Origin: Tubulanus polymorphus
Lineage: Eukaryota > Nemertea > Palaeonemertea > Tubulaniformes > Tubulanidae
DNA: 64,000 bases
Reading direction: 5' to 3'
Assembly (NCBI RefSeq): GCF_964204645.1
Contig: NC_134026.1
Span: 1,054,001-1,118,000, forward strand
Shown: one piece after another, positions 21,412-33,775 of the stretch
Position numbering within the stretch: position 1 is the stretch's first letter
Layout of the letters: each line of letters opens with the position of its first letter
Translations under genes and position numbers: made by a program
Notes under the pieces: generated by a model
Seen by the model: only the letters and a program-made list of their open reading frames with translations
What the model was told of the DNA's origin: nothing
Database searches by the model: none

Positions 21412-22614
21412 CTATTTTGCGTTACCTGCGCGCAAACCACTGCCCTCGGTCGGGAGCGGTTTGGTTAGTAAAATATCCACCACATCCGCCGCGTCGGAAT
21501 GTCTCCGCTGTTTGGAAGAGGAACTGGAACCATCAGCGTCATTAATCCCGGTTCTTTCATATTTTATCACAACGTTTTTGGACGGGTTCCTGTTAGTGCG
21601 GAACCGTGCACACGATAGTAATTTCCTGAACGCCATGTTGAAGTCTTTATTGAGGTAAGCGTAGACACAAGGGTTAATGAAGCTATTCGCGTAACCCAAC
21701 CATGTCAGAAACGATACGACAATTTTCGGCAGCCAGCATTCGGAACAGAATGGGATAATGATATACATTAGGAAGAATGGAAGCCATGATATGATAAATA
21801 TACCCATTATAGTACCGAGCGTTCGAATAGCTTTACTGTCTTTACTGACATTTTTCGATTTGCGGTTAAAATTCTCGTCATTATAGGAGAAATGATTACG
21901 CAATGACCGTTCCATTTTTTCGATCTCGAGCGCCTGTTTGCGAGCGATACGAAATATCCGCCAATACGCAAACACCATCACTAATAACGGTATGTAAAAA
22001 GATGTCATTGACGAGATGACGGCATATACTTGGTTTACGTTCAACCCGCAGACGGGTGTGTCTTGGTAGATTGAATCCGGATCATCGGCAAACCAACCCA
22101 AATAGATCGGAATAAATGAAATCAAAGCACTACACAGCCATACTGACGTAATCATTATCGCTGTCCGGCATTTCGACGTTCGTTGCTTGTATTTATAAGG
22201 ATCGGTGATCGCCCAATATCTGTCCAACGAAATCACGCATAAATGTAAGATCGATGCCGTGCAGCACATGACATCGCACGATATCCAAAAGTAGCAAAAT
22301 ATCCATCCGAATTTCCAGATTCCCAACAGTTCGTAAACTATAGCGGATGGCATGACGAGAATAGCTACCGTAATATCAGCCGTGGCCAACGAAACTACAA
22401 AACAATTAGTTACCGATCTCAAACGACGAAAGTTAATTACCGATAAAACTACTAACGCATTGCCAATCAACGTAACAACTATGATCATAAACAATAATAT
22501 GCCTATAATATAACGGACGAAAATCGGAAAGCCTTCCTCCTGGGCGGAGGTATTGTTATCGCTAGTCGGACTAGGCGTTGATGGCACGCTAACGGGACTG
22601 TACACCACCGACAT
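21412..22614 (-). CDS. Class A biogenic-amine GPCR, D1-dopamine-receptor-like (intronless CDS, 400 aa)
   Basis: A seven-transmembrane receptor for a catecholamine-type ligand at the plasma membrane. Visible landmarks: TM1 with IGN (N1.50), TM2 SLATAD (D2.50), TM3 with Cys3.25 and the amine-binding Asp in SCDVMCC, then DRYWAI (DRY motif), TM4 VW with the SFIPIYLGW end, and an ECL2 cysteine (VCGL). TM5 reads AVISSMTSFYIP, giving Ser at 5.42, 5.43 and 5.46, the triplet that contacts catechol hydroxyls. TM6 has SWLPFF and TM7 NPCVY, followed by helix 8 with a likely palmitoylated Cys (LLSC). The N-terminus carries Asn glycosylation possibilities and no signal peptide. Length fits the family. The TM3, TM4 and TM5 wording is closest to D1-like dopamine receptors; a beta-octopamine/adrenergic-like receptor is the main alternative. 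Single-exon coding is common in D1-type receptors. The start is the first ATG of the open frame; 5' UTR exons are not defined. Confidence 0.9.
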   Translation of the reverse strand: MSVVYSPVSVPSTPSPTSDNNTSAQEEGFPIFVRYIIGILLFMIIVVTLIGNALVVLSVINFRRLRSVTNCFVVSLATADITVAILVMPSAIVYELLGIWKFGWIFCYFWISCDVMCCTASILHLCVISLDRYWAITDPYKYKQRTSKCRTAIMITSVWLCSALISFIPIYLGWFADDPDSIYQDTPVCGLNVNQVYAVISSMTSFYIPLLVMVFAYWRIFRIARKQALEIEKMERSLRNHFSYNDENFNRKSKNVSKDSKAIRTLGTIMGIFIISWLPFFLMYIIIPFCSECWLPKIVVSFLTWLGYANSFINPCVYAYLNKDFNMAFRKLLSCARFRTNRNPSKNVVIKYERTGINDADGSSSSSKQRRHSDAADVVDILLTKPLPTEGSGLRAGNAK

Positions 22615-25600
22615 GTCTGAATGACTATTACAAACTAGATAACTCGCTATCGTCGAGTGTGCTCGAATTGCCGCAGATTCTTATTTTCTATCATCTGTTG
22701 ACCTTCTCAGTAATGTATATCGGGCTTTGCTTGCATTTGAATGAAATAGTACAGAAAGTCTTTCGACACGTCTCCATATCAAGTCGCTAACTAATCTTTC
22801 GGACGAAATCGGCGCATATGATTTTTTCTGACTTATTAACATCCAGGACACATTTCTAATCCAGAGATAACTGTACATAAATCCGACACGTTATTTGAGG
22901 AGTATTTGTGATGTGTTGTGTATCCCGTTTGACGGATAGAAATCTGGCGCGAAGTGAGTACTAGCACGCGCGGCTCCACTCTCAGTGTCGATTCGCTGAC
23001 ACGGCGAACGCGTTCAACCTCTCTCATTCCCGCGCAACCTGGTGGAGCGCATAAACACGTATTCGATCGTTAGTCTGAATACCAGACGAGTTATATGGGG
23101 GCCTTACGTAGAACACGGCTAGAGACATGGGCAGGAGTCAGAGGGTTCGGACGACCCCCTTCTTGAAATCAAGTTCCGCATTTATTGGTTCCAAATTTTG
23201 CTTTTTTTCACATTCCAGAGATATCATAAATATTTTGCTTTAAAGGTCCAACAAACGCTCCCCACAAGCTTCGGATTTCAACAAAAGCAAGACTGTTAGG
23301 AACATTCAAGCATTTCACAGATTCAAAAATGCTTGTTTGCCTTCCGCGCTCGGCGGATACGATGCTAAGTATGGCATATAGTTCCGCTTTTATTAATTTT
23401 GACCCCCTTTTAAAAATACTAGTGACGCCGCTGAGAGATACTAGACTTATCCTGGATATTTGAATGATTCGATCGGTATCGATGGACACGTGATACCGCT
23501 CAAACCCGCGGTGTTTATTTCTTTGTTTAGATCGATCTGAGAACAAATCTGTGAAAGTGCCGACGGGATAAAGCACAACATTCTTCATCGAAACATGCAC
23601 AGTCGGAACTGCTATACATTAAACCATCACAAAACTTAAATACCTCGGAATCGATCGGGTAAACGTATTGAACTATTATCCCCCGTAGAAATATTCCCAT
23701 CAGGACCCAGCGATTGTTAAGATCGCTCTTGGGTTTGGCATAATTGAAGATCTGTCTGTGAGGTCTGTCAGAAACTATATATTGCGAGAACAAATACGAT
23801 AAAATGGCTTCCATAAAAATGGTGAAATCTATTAAACTCATTTTGTCACCGAAACGTAATTCATTGACGAAAGGACACCGTAGAAATTGAACACTTTTGG
23901 TGCACGTTATTTGAACCGTGTTTGTAGTCTCAATTTACGGTGTTTTTCATTACGTACGTTGTCTTCTGCGGTGAATTCTTGGCGTGCCCAGTTAATTCAA
24001 TCGTTTGGCTTCTAGTTGACTGATTACAAAATGATACGCCTTAGAACTCGACTGCAAGTAATTTCAGTCAATTGCCATCGCAACTTATCATTCTTTTAAT
24101 CAATAGGCAACCCGATAACGACCTCGCTTATCGGTCTTAACGGACCAAACTTAATACCATGCAGGAGATTTTTTAACCCCCGTAGAAATATTTTCTCGAC
24201 AAACTTTTCCCGTTGTGACGTTAGATGCAGATACGTAAATAGAGTTATTTTAAGATTTCAGATGGAAGTTTCAACAAGCGCAGTAGCTGTAAACAACAGG
24301 TTATTGTCGAGTCGCTACAAAACCGGTAACTAATATTTTGTTGTTTAAACTATAGCCATTCGATTTTCAGGATATTTTGCGCGATAATCTACACTTTTCG
24401 AAGATAAGAAAATCGCGAGACATTTGATTGTTTCAATAATACAGAGTTATTGATTAATTTCATCGCCGAAGTTGGAAGAATTTCAGTGATAATAGCAGTC
24501 CTTTAAACGAGTATACGGCACACATACATGTAAATATATACAGCGAAAACACTAGATAATGATAGAATATACCACACCCAAATATCTATTATTATCTAAT
24601 TATCTTATGAGATCACTCGCTGTCGTGGTTTGCATTGAGATGTTTCTTTCGTAAGTGGCAGAAGTGTCAGTTTCACAAAAGAAAATAATGATTCACTGCT
24701 AATGAGAAGATTGGTGCCGGGTTGGTATGCCCTGCATAGTCCGGGCCCTGGTTTGGTCGAGGGCAAGAAACTATCATGTTTTAACATTCATTTATCGACA
24801 ACACGAAGGCGCCCACACACGTTAGTATTAACTCGTGTTTACGCGAATCAAGATCAGAATTTCAGAGAGATTGCGAGATGCCGGAAAATCCTGCTATGAA
24901 ACAAAGGTTTAAGATATCCGTGCCCACGTCGATTCCATTAGCACTTCGTAAGATTTGATTTATTTGTTTCCGCTATCGCCTAGTTATGGAGTGGCTTTAA
25001 TTTCGAAATCGAGATCACTGGACTATGCGCATTTTAAGTTTATAATTTTCTCAGCCTGTAGAACGTTGATCTATCCGTGACTGAAGGCTTTTATCCCTTT
25101 GAAGTTTCAATTCATTGTTGCTTTTTCCATCATGCAAATTTTTCATTTCAATAAACGTTTTATTCTTGTTTCTTATTTCTATAAAGTTTGGCCTATACTG
25201 GATATCCCATTCACTGTCCCTCCTTGCTTTAAATATCTAAATATCTGCCTAAAATAGGCCTACTAAAGACAGTAGATAGAAACGACCGTAAGACCGATAT
25301 ACCCTGAATCCGAAAATTCAAATATGCGGCGTTTGCGCCATCCTCGCTTGCCAGGGGTCCGGTATCGCTACCCGAACTCGCTTCCACCAGTACGTCTTTA
25401 GCAGAGTGGGTTCGAATCCCTTGACAGGTGAAGATGCTTTTGTGCTTGAAAAGGAAGTTTGGAGTCCATCAATTTGGAGATGCAAAAAAAACTTCGTTAC
25501 GCCGAGTACCTCTTGGAAAATATTGTTAGTGATGATATGGCCGGGATCGTCGTTTCGGCCAGCCGCATTCAAAAGGATAATCGCCGTTTCAGTGAGCGGT

Positions 25601-26642
25601 TTTACACAAGCAGGAAGCGGTTGCTGGTTTGCGCAGTGCTGTAAAAGCGGTCGGTGAATGTATACACAACATTTCTGCAAATCACGAATTATTTTCTGCA
25701 TCTATTTGCTGATTTTAAAGAATTTCAGCGCCTCTGATTGTGCAAATCGATGCTGGGAATGATAGTGGGCGAATAGAGCAGATTATGGAATCTTTTCTGC
25801 GTCGTTTTGCCGCACAAAATTATGATTTTTAATGAAAAAAGTAAGAAGATCGCTAAACTAAAGGTTGAGTGCTCCTGTCTGGGGCTCGTTCAAAAAACCT
25901 GTATTGCAGTGACTCACGACTGTGCTGGATATTTAGGGGTTACCCAGTAGTTGTAGTAGTAATGATGGCCCCCAGTCCCTTCAATCAATGATATTCAATG
26001 AGGAAAACTTCTCTGTTCTGAATCGTAAATGTTTGTAGTTAATTTTAAGAACTGTGTGTCTGTACTTTCCTGGTTCGACCCAACCCTTATTGTATTTTTA
26101 GTGAAATGAATGGTAACCAGTAAAACATCAGCTGCATTCTTTATGACCTAAATTTATTTCTAAACCAGCTTTTCATTTCCATCATCCTTGACCAAACGTT
26201 TAGAAGTAGGTTTCACTTCTGGTCCAGAAGTGAATTTTTGAATAAGTACCTCTCACCTATGCATGGTTGAAATAAGAAGGAGGTTTCACTAGTTGACCTC
26301 CATTCTTCATCTTCATATTTGTTGATCATTCGTCCAATTGAGCAAGGTAACGTTGATTTCTAAATGTTACAAGCCGATCTACTTAATCTGACAAATTTCT
26401 TGAACGTCAGGCATTTAGAATTATTGGCACAAGAAACCTCTTGAAACATCCCCCACTATGTACAGGATATATCTTATAATTCACTCAAGGAATTTTTTTC
26501 AAGGGAATTTCGGATTCCCGGGAATCCGTTTAGTACAAATTTTAATCTAATCTAGTTATGTTATTTACCTCTTGATGATGAGCAAGATTTCTAGATATGT
26601 TTTATTGTCCTTTCTCTATATAGATGCAAATAGACTGTGAAT
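22615..26642. other. Intergenic region between the divergent GPCR and KSR
   Basis: This probably holds the GPCR promoter/5' UTR near 22,615-23,100 and the KSR promoter near its right end. A perfect 18-bp palindrome (CGGATTCCCGGGAATCCG) lies at 26,511-26,528, about 115 bp upstream of the KSR start codon. An AG at 26,622-26,623 preceded by pyrimidines may be a splice acceptor for a KSR 5' UTR intron. The stretch 23,100-23,840 looks like degraded repeat sequence, but I cannot name a family. Confidence 0.45.
25459..25644 (+). other. Unassigned short open frame, possibly a gene fragment or pseudogene
   Basis: A 61-codon frame with charged, helical-looking composition (for example MQKKLRYAEYLLENIV) opens about 20 codons after a box-B-like sequence (GGTTCGAATCCC, about 25,408). 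It has an in-frame stop just upstream, no evident acceptor site and no family I recognise. It could be a remnant exon or retrocopy, or chance. Confidence 0.2.
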
Positions 26643-29600
26643 ATGGCTAAAACTGAAAGGGATTGCGAGATGGTTAAAAAGGCCGTTGATACGTGTTGTA
26701 TGATACAGAGTATGATCGATTTTACCGCCAGACACTTGGACGGATTGAGAACGATTTGTGCGACATCGATAGAAATAACGCAGCAAGAAATCAGAGAAAC
26801 GGAGGTTTGTTTGTATTTCTAGTCTTAATGAATATCACTGTGAGACACTCACAATATCAATCTGAACAAGTGTTATTGTTTGTTTCTTACGTTTCGGGTG
26901 GATTCAGAGTTCCACAGAACGCGGAAATTGGGAAAAACTTGGGAATTTTGAAATGATAATTCCCAGTTTGGAAATATTTGCATATTTGAAAAATTTTCCT
27001 AAAATCTTGGAAATATTTGGGAAATTCGTTTACATTTGACATCTTGTATTTGCCGAGGGTAACTTTCTTCAGAGATTTCCCTTAAGAATCACCTTTATCA
27101 ACGAGTCACCGCTAAAAGTATGATAGTATCTGTTCATTTCCATTTGGGAAAATTAAAAAATCACCCATGAAATACTTTGGAAAAACCTGGGAATTTTTAA
27201 TTCATGTTACTGTGTGAACCATGATATAAATATTTTCGATTACACTGAAGATGGGTGGAATGAAGGATTCCACCTGAAACGTAAGAAAAAATCAATAACA
27301 GTCGTTTAAATTGATGTCTCTCGATGATAAACCGAAGTATATTAAACCTGGATAGATAATCAGCTCTGTACTTGTACTAGTCGTATTAATTTTACTCGTG
27401 TTGTTTTTGTTTTCAGGGAAAACTGATAAAACTATTCAGTAAACAGTTGGCTTCGAAAGCGAAGTTAATGCTCGATGAAGTTCCGAGTCAGTTACAGGAT
27501 TATCCGAATACGGATCAGTGGTTAAAGATCGTCGGTATCGAGGAACGCGTTATCTCCGTAGGTTTTATTCATATTTCGTTTATAAAACGACGCTTTAATT
27601 CAAGTTTGAATTCTGATGAAAATCAAGGCATCTTTTATCAGCTAGATTTGATGCTATTTACAGTAGCTGGATATATTCAAATTCCCTAGTTCCTGGGCCA
27701 GGTTTTATAGAATGGTATTAACTTGCCTGAGGGGTGGACTATTTCTTTCTGATACCGTGAAACACTCAGCAATCAGATTAACAGAAAAACCTCATCAATC
27801 AGTGAGTCAGGAAACACTGAAGCTGATATCCTGACCAAAAAGCATGGTTTCTACAGGGTTTGAACCCACCACCTCACAGTTGTGTGTCAAACACCTGATC
27901 TTTATGCACCGAGCCACAGGACTCGAGTCACTAATAGTTGACTTAACCACAATATCTATTAAAATTGCCACTGATAATTTGCTTGAATATTGAGCCTATC
28001 ACGAGGGGTTTTATCTAGTAGAGAATATCCGAGGATGAAAATTATTTCCTCTTTCTTTTTTTCAGGATGTGAAGTTAAGGGACGTAACATTGGAATGTTT
28101 ATTAGACATGTCCGAGGATGAAGTAGCTGAAATTCTGCTGCGTTACGACGGAATTCACGACAGTCAAATTAAACAGCTGAATACCGCGTTGAAAAAACTA
28201 CGCATTTGCACCGAGCGACAATTGAAAGGAGAACGAATCAGCGGCGATGATTTAGAATTATATTGGACGTCATATAAACTGAACAGTCCGTTTGGAACTA
28301 GTCCTAAAATTCTTCCGAGGCCGTCGACGTCGTCGTTGCCTCCCGAGACGTTTTTCGCGAAAAATTCGTCGTCGCCGCCGTCGACTCCCCCGGCGGCGCC
28401 ACCGCAATCGACTCCCTCCTCCCCGGCCCCTCACTTGCCGCATCATCGTCGCAACGGTACCCCGCCCCCGACACCGCCGGTTATACGATCGAAGAAGGCG
28501 CCGGCTACGCCTCCTCCGAAGAATAAGATTCGATTGCACCCGGACGGTTATCCGTTACAGAAGAGTAGATCTCACGAATCACAGCTATTCAACAGAATAC
28601 AGGATACTGATTCATCGAAGTAAGTTACAAACTTGAATAACGGGAATAAACGGCTAGAAATTAGTCGGCGCTGAAAGGGTTAACAATTTGTGACAAATTA
28701 GAAAAATAATCAAAATTCAATCTGTGAGGTTAAGCCTAGCGCACATCGACACTGCGATTGGAGACAACTAGTTGCAAGGCAGTTTTCGGCGCATAAGAGG
28801 AACTGGCTGGATACGATCAGTTGCTCGAATGTGTCGATGTGAGCGAGCTTACGATTGGTAAGCGTCGATCTATCTCCAGTTCCAGCCAGTTGCCCATGTT
28901 CTACTTTTGAGCAACTGGTTGTACTCAATCGCAGTCATATTCGTCGATGTGCGCGCTCTGGATCTCGACGATCGACACGCGCCATGCAGTTGCTGCAACT
29001 GACCGGTTGTAACTAGATTTCGATGTGCGCGGGGTAATCGTTCGGTAGCAACTAGTTGTCTCCGATCGCAGTGTCTAGGCTTTAGATTTCAAAGAATGAT
29101 CGTCGAGCAAAACGTTGAAAATTGTGAATAGTTTCAGGCACAAACACAAGCCACATAACCTGAAGTTGACGGGAAGTTATGAGGCTTTGTCTAAACGACG
29201 TCCTTCAACGGGAGATGACATTTCTAAATCAGGGCATTCCTCGACTACCTCTTCTCCGAAGAAATTTGATTACAATAATTCCGATGATAGAAGTAGTGAG
29301 TATTCACCGAAATTTCGTTGTGCACTTCCCCTATAAAATATCTACTAGGTACCTTGATTAGTTGTTAATTGAAGCATCCTTATTCCGTTCAATTAACATC
29401 TAACAACATCTTATTCTAATTGAAAGACCCGATGATTTAACAGGGTGGCTTCTTACCTGGAAATCTAGGAAATTTCCTTTTAGAAGTCTGGGTATTTCGA
29501 ACAAAAGCAAGCTAAAAATCAGGGGAATTTGTTGAGTTTGCTAGATTGCGCGTAAAATCAAACAGTTTCTGTCTTTGCCTTACATATTTCACTGCGTTAA

Positions 29601-32600
29601 TTGATTGGATTCTTAGCAGATCAAGTCAGGGAAAACTAAACAACAAACGTTCATATTAGGGGATAGTCAGGAGAAAAGCAAGTGAAATAAAAGTGGCCTC
29701 GACCCTAGTTAATGCTTGATGATTTAATTCATTATTCTGAAAAATAAAGATTATATGCACTTTCTCTTTTTAGATTCCTTACCTATTCCTAAATCTCCAA
29801 AAACTCCAGTTGGACCTTGCGCAACTATGTCACATGTGATACAACATAGGTCGGTATAACAGTACTAAATTATTCACTTTCACTATTACTCATACAATGC
29901 TCGATATCGACTGTTCTTCTATTTTATAGATTTGCGAGTACTTTTAAGATAACCACCTGTGATTACTGTCAGAAACAGATGTTTTTAGGATTCAAATGCA
30001 AAGAATGCAAGTGAGTCGATGTTATACTGTATGATATTATTATCGTGTGAATATAGGATATACAAAGTAGACTTCGCTTGAGTCTTATATTTTGGCACCG
30101 CTAAATGTGTCCAACTTGAGAGATATCCGAGTTTGGATGTTATATATTTCATTCATAGTGTCATAAAAAGTATTTCAACAAACATCGTAATTGAACGATG
30201 ATCTGAGTTGATGGGATCCGACTCGGGCGGAGTCCACTGTAGTTAGAGTTGAAATGCTTATTTGATGTTTTTTTCGTATACAGGTATAAATGTCACAGGG
30301 AATGCGCCGTGAAAGTTGCTCCAGCTTGCGGTCTGCCTGATAAATTGGTCGATATATTCATGGATGTAATGCATTCAGGTATGATTCTACAACAAACAAA
30401 CACGAATCACAAGTCGTACGGACCCTTCAGAATGTCTTAGATTCCGGAAAACAAGCATTTTTTTAAATAGCACATTTCTAACAGTTTCGGCCTGGTGAAA
30501 TGGCCAAGTAAATGAGAGCCAATTGTCAGATGAGGAACATGTAATTATCGATGATTGCGGTAATTTAATCATGTATATTTTTTAAGGTTCGCCGAATTCA
30601 AATCGTAAAATATCAACGAGTTCCATGTCAAATCAACCGACGCAAACACATATAGACTTCCAGCCCGGTTTGAAAGCTGCCAGTTCTGTTCCCGCTTTCC
30701 AGGGGCAGGACTCGTCATCAACGGCCTCATCGTGTAATTCTTCTACTCCATCTTCACCGGCGCTTATACCCGGATATCACGCCCATATCGGATATCCATC
30801 TCCTCAACCGTCGCCACAAATTAGTGTTAGCCAATTCAACTTTCCAGGTACGGTAACTACGCAGGGTGGCACCACTTCCGGGAATTTTGTAAACAGGCTA
30901 AAATAAGGGAAATTTATTGAGATATTGGACCGTGCTAATTGATTGGATTCCTAGTAGATCATGTCAGGGATAACAACGTGCATGTCTCATGGAATAGTTA
31001 GGGAATAAACAGGTTAAATAAAAGTGGTCACTCTGCTACAGTTGTTTGCTTATTGTGTTGTGTTGTGATTTGTAAATAGAATCGGTTGCGTAATCGTAAT
31101 TCATTTTCCGCGCAGATGTGATAGACAGTTTTAATTATGGCAAGCCAGATATAACCGAGCAAGATCTAGAAATAGATGATGAGAAAAGGTAAACAATTTG
31201 TTATATATTTGTAAAAAAACAGGATGAATTATGAGGGAAGAATTCATTGCAAAAACATCATGTCGGTCTTGTGATTTATCATCAATTATTGGAATGTGTT
31301 TCACTCATTATTCTTATGTTATGATATTTCAGAGACGTCATAAACACTAATACATCAAATGATAGCGATAAAACAGTTGTAGATGTAAGTTACATTTTCC
31401 TACTATTTATCTGATGTAGATCTGAAACAAATTTTTATCAATCAACTTCTACCGATTGCAGAGTATAGGATCATCAGGTTCTTCAGGAGATACAAACAAA
31501 TCTTTACAAACTGTTGAATCTATCGACAATCCGGATGACCAGCAAAGTTGGCATAGGCAAAATAGTGTAAGTGCTCTTAGCCGCCCCTGATGACAAAACG
31601 ATATATCCAGGGTCCCTACCACTTCTTGAAAACTCCTTCAAAAAAATAGTTTGAATCATGATGATTTATTTGTTAATTTAGATATCGGTTACTCTCAAGG
31701 AATGGGATATTCCTTATACGGAATTAGAAAAGGGTGATATACTCGGTACTGGCAGATTCGGCACTGTGCATAAGTAAGTGGTGTATAACGGATGACGGTA
31801 TTCGTATCAAATTCATTTTGTTAGTAGCTATTTTATGATTCGATGATTTGTTTGGTTTTTTTCAGAGGTAACTGGCACGGTGATGTCGCTATTAAATTAC
31901 TCAATATCGACAACGAAATTGAAATAGATGCGCAATTATCTGCTTTCAAATTAGAGGTATTTGTCACTCTTTCCGATACAGTCATCATCAGATAAATCTT
32001 CACTATTTTTTAGTCCCGATTTGTTTAGTTACAATTCAATATACTAAGTGTCATACAGTATTTACGAGTCATCTTTTGGCTAAGTAGTCAACGTACAGGT
32101 GTATCAGCTATAACGACTTAGACTATGACGACCTAAGTGAACTTAATCTGTTTTCATCGTTTCTTTTAGGTGGCCATGTTGAGAAAAACACGACATGAAA
32201 ATTTAGTCTTATTTATGGGAGCTTGTATGAAACCCCCCGATTTAGCGATTGTTACAAGGTATGTAAGAGATTCAGTGAGATTTGATGGAGATGATAATCA
32301 AATCTTTATCTCTATCTGAAATATCTAATTACAGTTTATGTAAAGGGCAAACGCTATATACACATATACATATGAGGAGAGAAAAATTCCAAATGAATCG
32401 AACTGTGATTATCTCATCCCAAATTGCACAGGTACATTTTCATTATTTCTAACACGAAACCAGAAGTTGTATATGAATTGAGAAGTCTCGCAATATAGAA
32501 TATTACATGATGAAATTTATTAGGATCAACTGATCACAGCTTAATTGTTATTTGAATCGATATTAAATACGGGTGATAATGAAGTGTGTTTGTTAAAAAT

Positions 32601-33688
32601 AAGAAATAATCGGATCACCCATAAATGTACAATATGTTAAACCGAAGAGATGATAGTAAGGTCGATAAGGTTTTGAGAATTTTCATCATGATATTTATAT
32701 AAAGAAGGGGCCGATTATTTACCCTCTCCCATGAATGCGATATGAAATACGATACCGATTTATTTGCTTCAGGGAATGGGTTACCTTCATGCTAAAGGTA
32801 TCATTCATAAAGATATCAAAACGAAGAACATATTCCTAGAAGCTGGAAAAGTAGTCATTACAGATTTTGGGCTGTTCAACGTAACGAAACTATGTCATGG
32901 AACCAGGTTAGTGGAACAACTTGTATCGATCATTGAAAACCCAATCGCGAGCGACTATATCATTAAATTGCGTTTGGTAAAATTTCAGGAAAGGTGATTG
33001 GTTAAGTATTTCTCCCGGATGGCTTTGTTACCTGGCTCCCGAGATAATTCAAGTTTTGCACGCCGGCGAAAACAGTTCGCGGTCTGACCTGAACTTCACT
33101 GAGTATTCAGATGTCTATGCATTTGGGTAAGTTACGATTCAGCTGTTTACTAATCAAATGCAGCTACTGACAGTTTATACAGCTATTTTTGAATTATTCC
33201 ATTTTTAAAGAACCGTGTGGTATGAACTTTTGAGCGGAGATTGGCCATTCAAGAATCTCCCTCCAGAATCGATCATCTGGCAAGTAGGAAAAGGCATGAA
33301 ACAATCGTTAATGCATGTGACTGCATCGAGGGATGTGAAGGTGAGAATTTACCTAGAAACTCATCATTCTTTGCCTTGTCAATCCATGAATTGGTAGTGG
33401 GAGAATTTTGAACATTATGTCTGGGACTTACAATAATCTGAGGCAATCGGAGAAAGCACAGTCTACTGTTCTTTAGTTACTGACAAAAAAAATATATGAT
33501 AATCCATCTTATGAAATCTTATATTATGCTTTCAGGATATTTTGATGGCTTGTTGGGCGTTTAAGTGCAATAACCGACCGGACTTTGCGCAAATTTTGAA
33601 AGCGTTGGAAAAATTACCGAAGAAAAGACTTAATCGCAGCCCTTCTCATCCTGTCCAGCTATCGCGTAGTGCGGAATCTGTGTTTTGA
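26643..33688 (+). CDS. KSR: Kinase suppressor of Ras (KSR), 19 coding exons, 892 aa
   Basis: KSR is a RAF-related pseudokinase scaffold that brings RAF, MEK and ERK together at the membrane. Exons: 26643-26804, 27417-27557, 28066-28619, 29138-29292, 29774-29849, 29930-30010, 30284-30378, 30587-30847, 31116-31188, 31333-31384, 31462-31566, 31682-31773, 31866-31956, 32170-32258, 32335-32431, 32773-32906, 32989-33126, 33211-33340, 33536-33688. All junctions are GT-AG and in phase. Domains: the N-terminal KSR coiled-coil/SAM-like region (LRTICA, TQQEIR; about 1-180), a Pro-rich region, the 14-3-3-type site KSRSHE (267-272), an atypical C1 zinc finger (H362 to C405), a Ser-rich segment ending in the ERK-docking FNFP (505-508), and the kinase-like domain (about 586-865) ending KLPKKRL and a SHP tail. 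In the kinase domain: GTGRFG (607-612), VAIK with Lys626, HKD (720-722) in place of HRD, DFG (739-741), [12 protein letters not shown] is the KSR hallmark; the retained Lys626 is the invertebrate state, whereas mammals have Arg. Length is close to human KSR1 (about 920). Start: first ATG in exon 1; an upstream coding exon cannot be excluded. Confidence 0.95.
27839..27925 (-). repeat. tRNA-derived SINE-like sequence in KSR intron 2
   Basis: On the minus strand a box A-like TGTGGCTCGGTGC (27,906-27,918) and a box B GGGTTCAAACCC (27,856-27,867) are spaced as in a tRNA, with a recognisable anticodon-arm-like stretch between. The acceptor stem does not pair, so I call it a SINE or tRNA relic rather than a functional tRNA. 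Confidence 0.55.
28733..29081. mobile_element. PIF/Harbinger-like MITE in KSR intron 3
   Basis: About 349 bp with terminal inverted repeats AGCCTAG...CTAGGCT that extend inward through ACTGCGATYGGAGACAACTAGTTGC (the left arm has an extra CGCACATCG). The 3-bp sequence TTA flanks both ends (28,730-28,732 and 29,082-29,084). A TTA/TWA duplication is typical of PIF/Harbinger elements. There is no transposase frame, so the element is non-autonomous. The interior has several CAGTTGC/GCAACTG sub-repeats. Confidence 0.75.
29441..29705 (+). repeat. Interspersed MITE-like repeat, family A, copy 1 (KSR intron 4)
   Basis: Starts CAGGGTGGC and ends near GTGGCCTCGACCCT. It shares internal blocks (ATTGATTGGATTCYTAG, GCAAGTNAAATAAAAGTGG) with copies at 30,862 and 46,087. 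A direct repeat GATGATTTAA lies at 29,431-29,440 and 29,718-29,727. Confidence 0.65.
30862..31035 (+). repeat. Interspersed MITE-like repeat, family A, copy 2 (KSR intron 8)
   Basis: Begins CAGGGTGGCACC and ends AAAAGTGGTCACTCTG. The core is shared with copy 1 (ATTGATTGGATTCCTAG, AGATCATGTCAGGG). It starts 14 bp after the exon 8 donor. Confidence 0.65.
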
Positions 33689-33775
33689 GAGAAGCCGTGT
33701 AAAGTAACCCCTAGCTCGCAGAATCAGAGGTTCATGGCAGCAAATTTCGAGCTCGTTCTATAAATTTTTTTACAC

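Noticed and set aside
23208-23841. Overlapping minus-strand frames of 130 and 104 codons
   Set aside because: No recognisable protein; surrounding sequence looks like degraded repeat, so I did not call a gene.
27839-27925. Functional tRNA gene
   Set aside because: Boxes A and B are present but the acceptor stem does not pair.
28270-28636. Arg-rich frames on both strands over KSR exon 3
   Set aside because: They are shadows of the Pro/Ser-rich KSR reading frame, which is supported by homology and splice phase.
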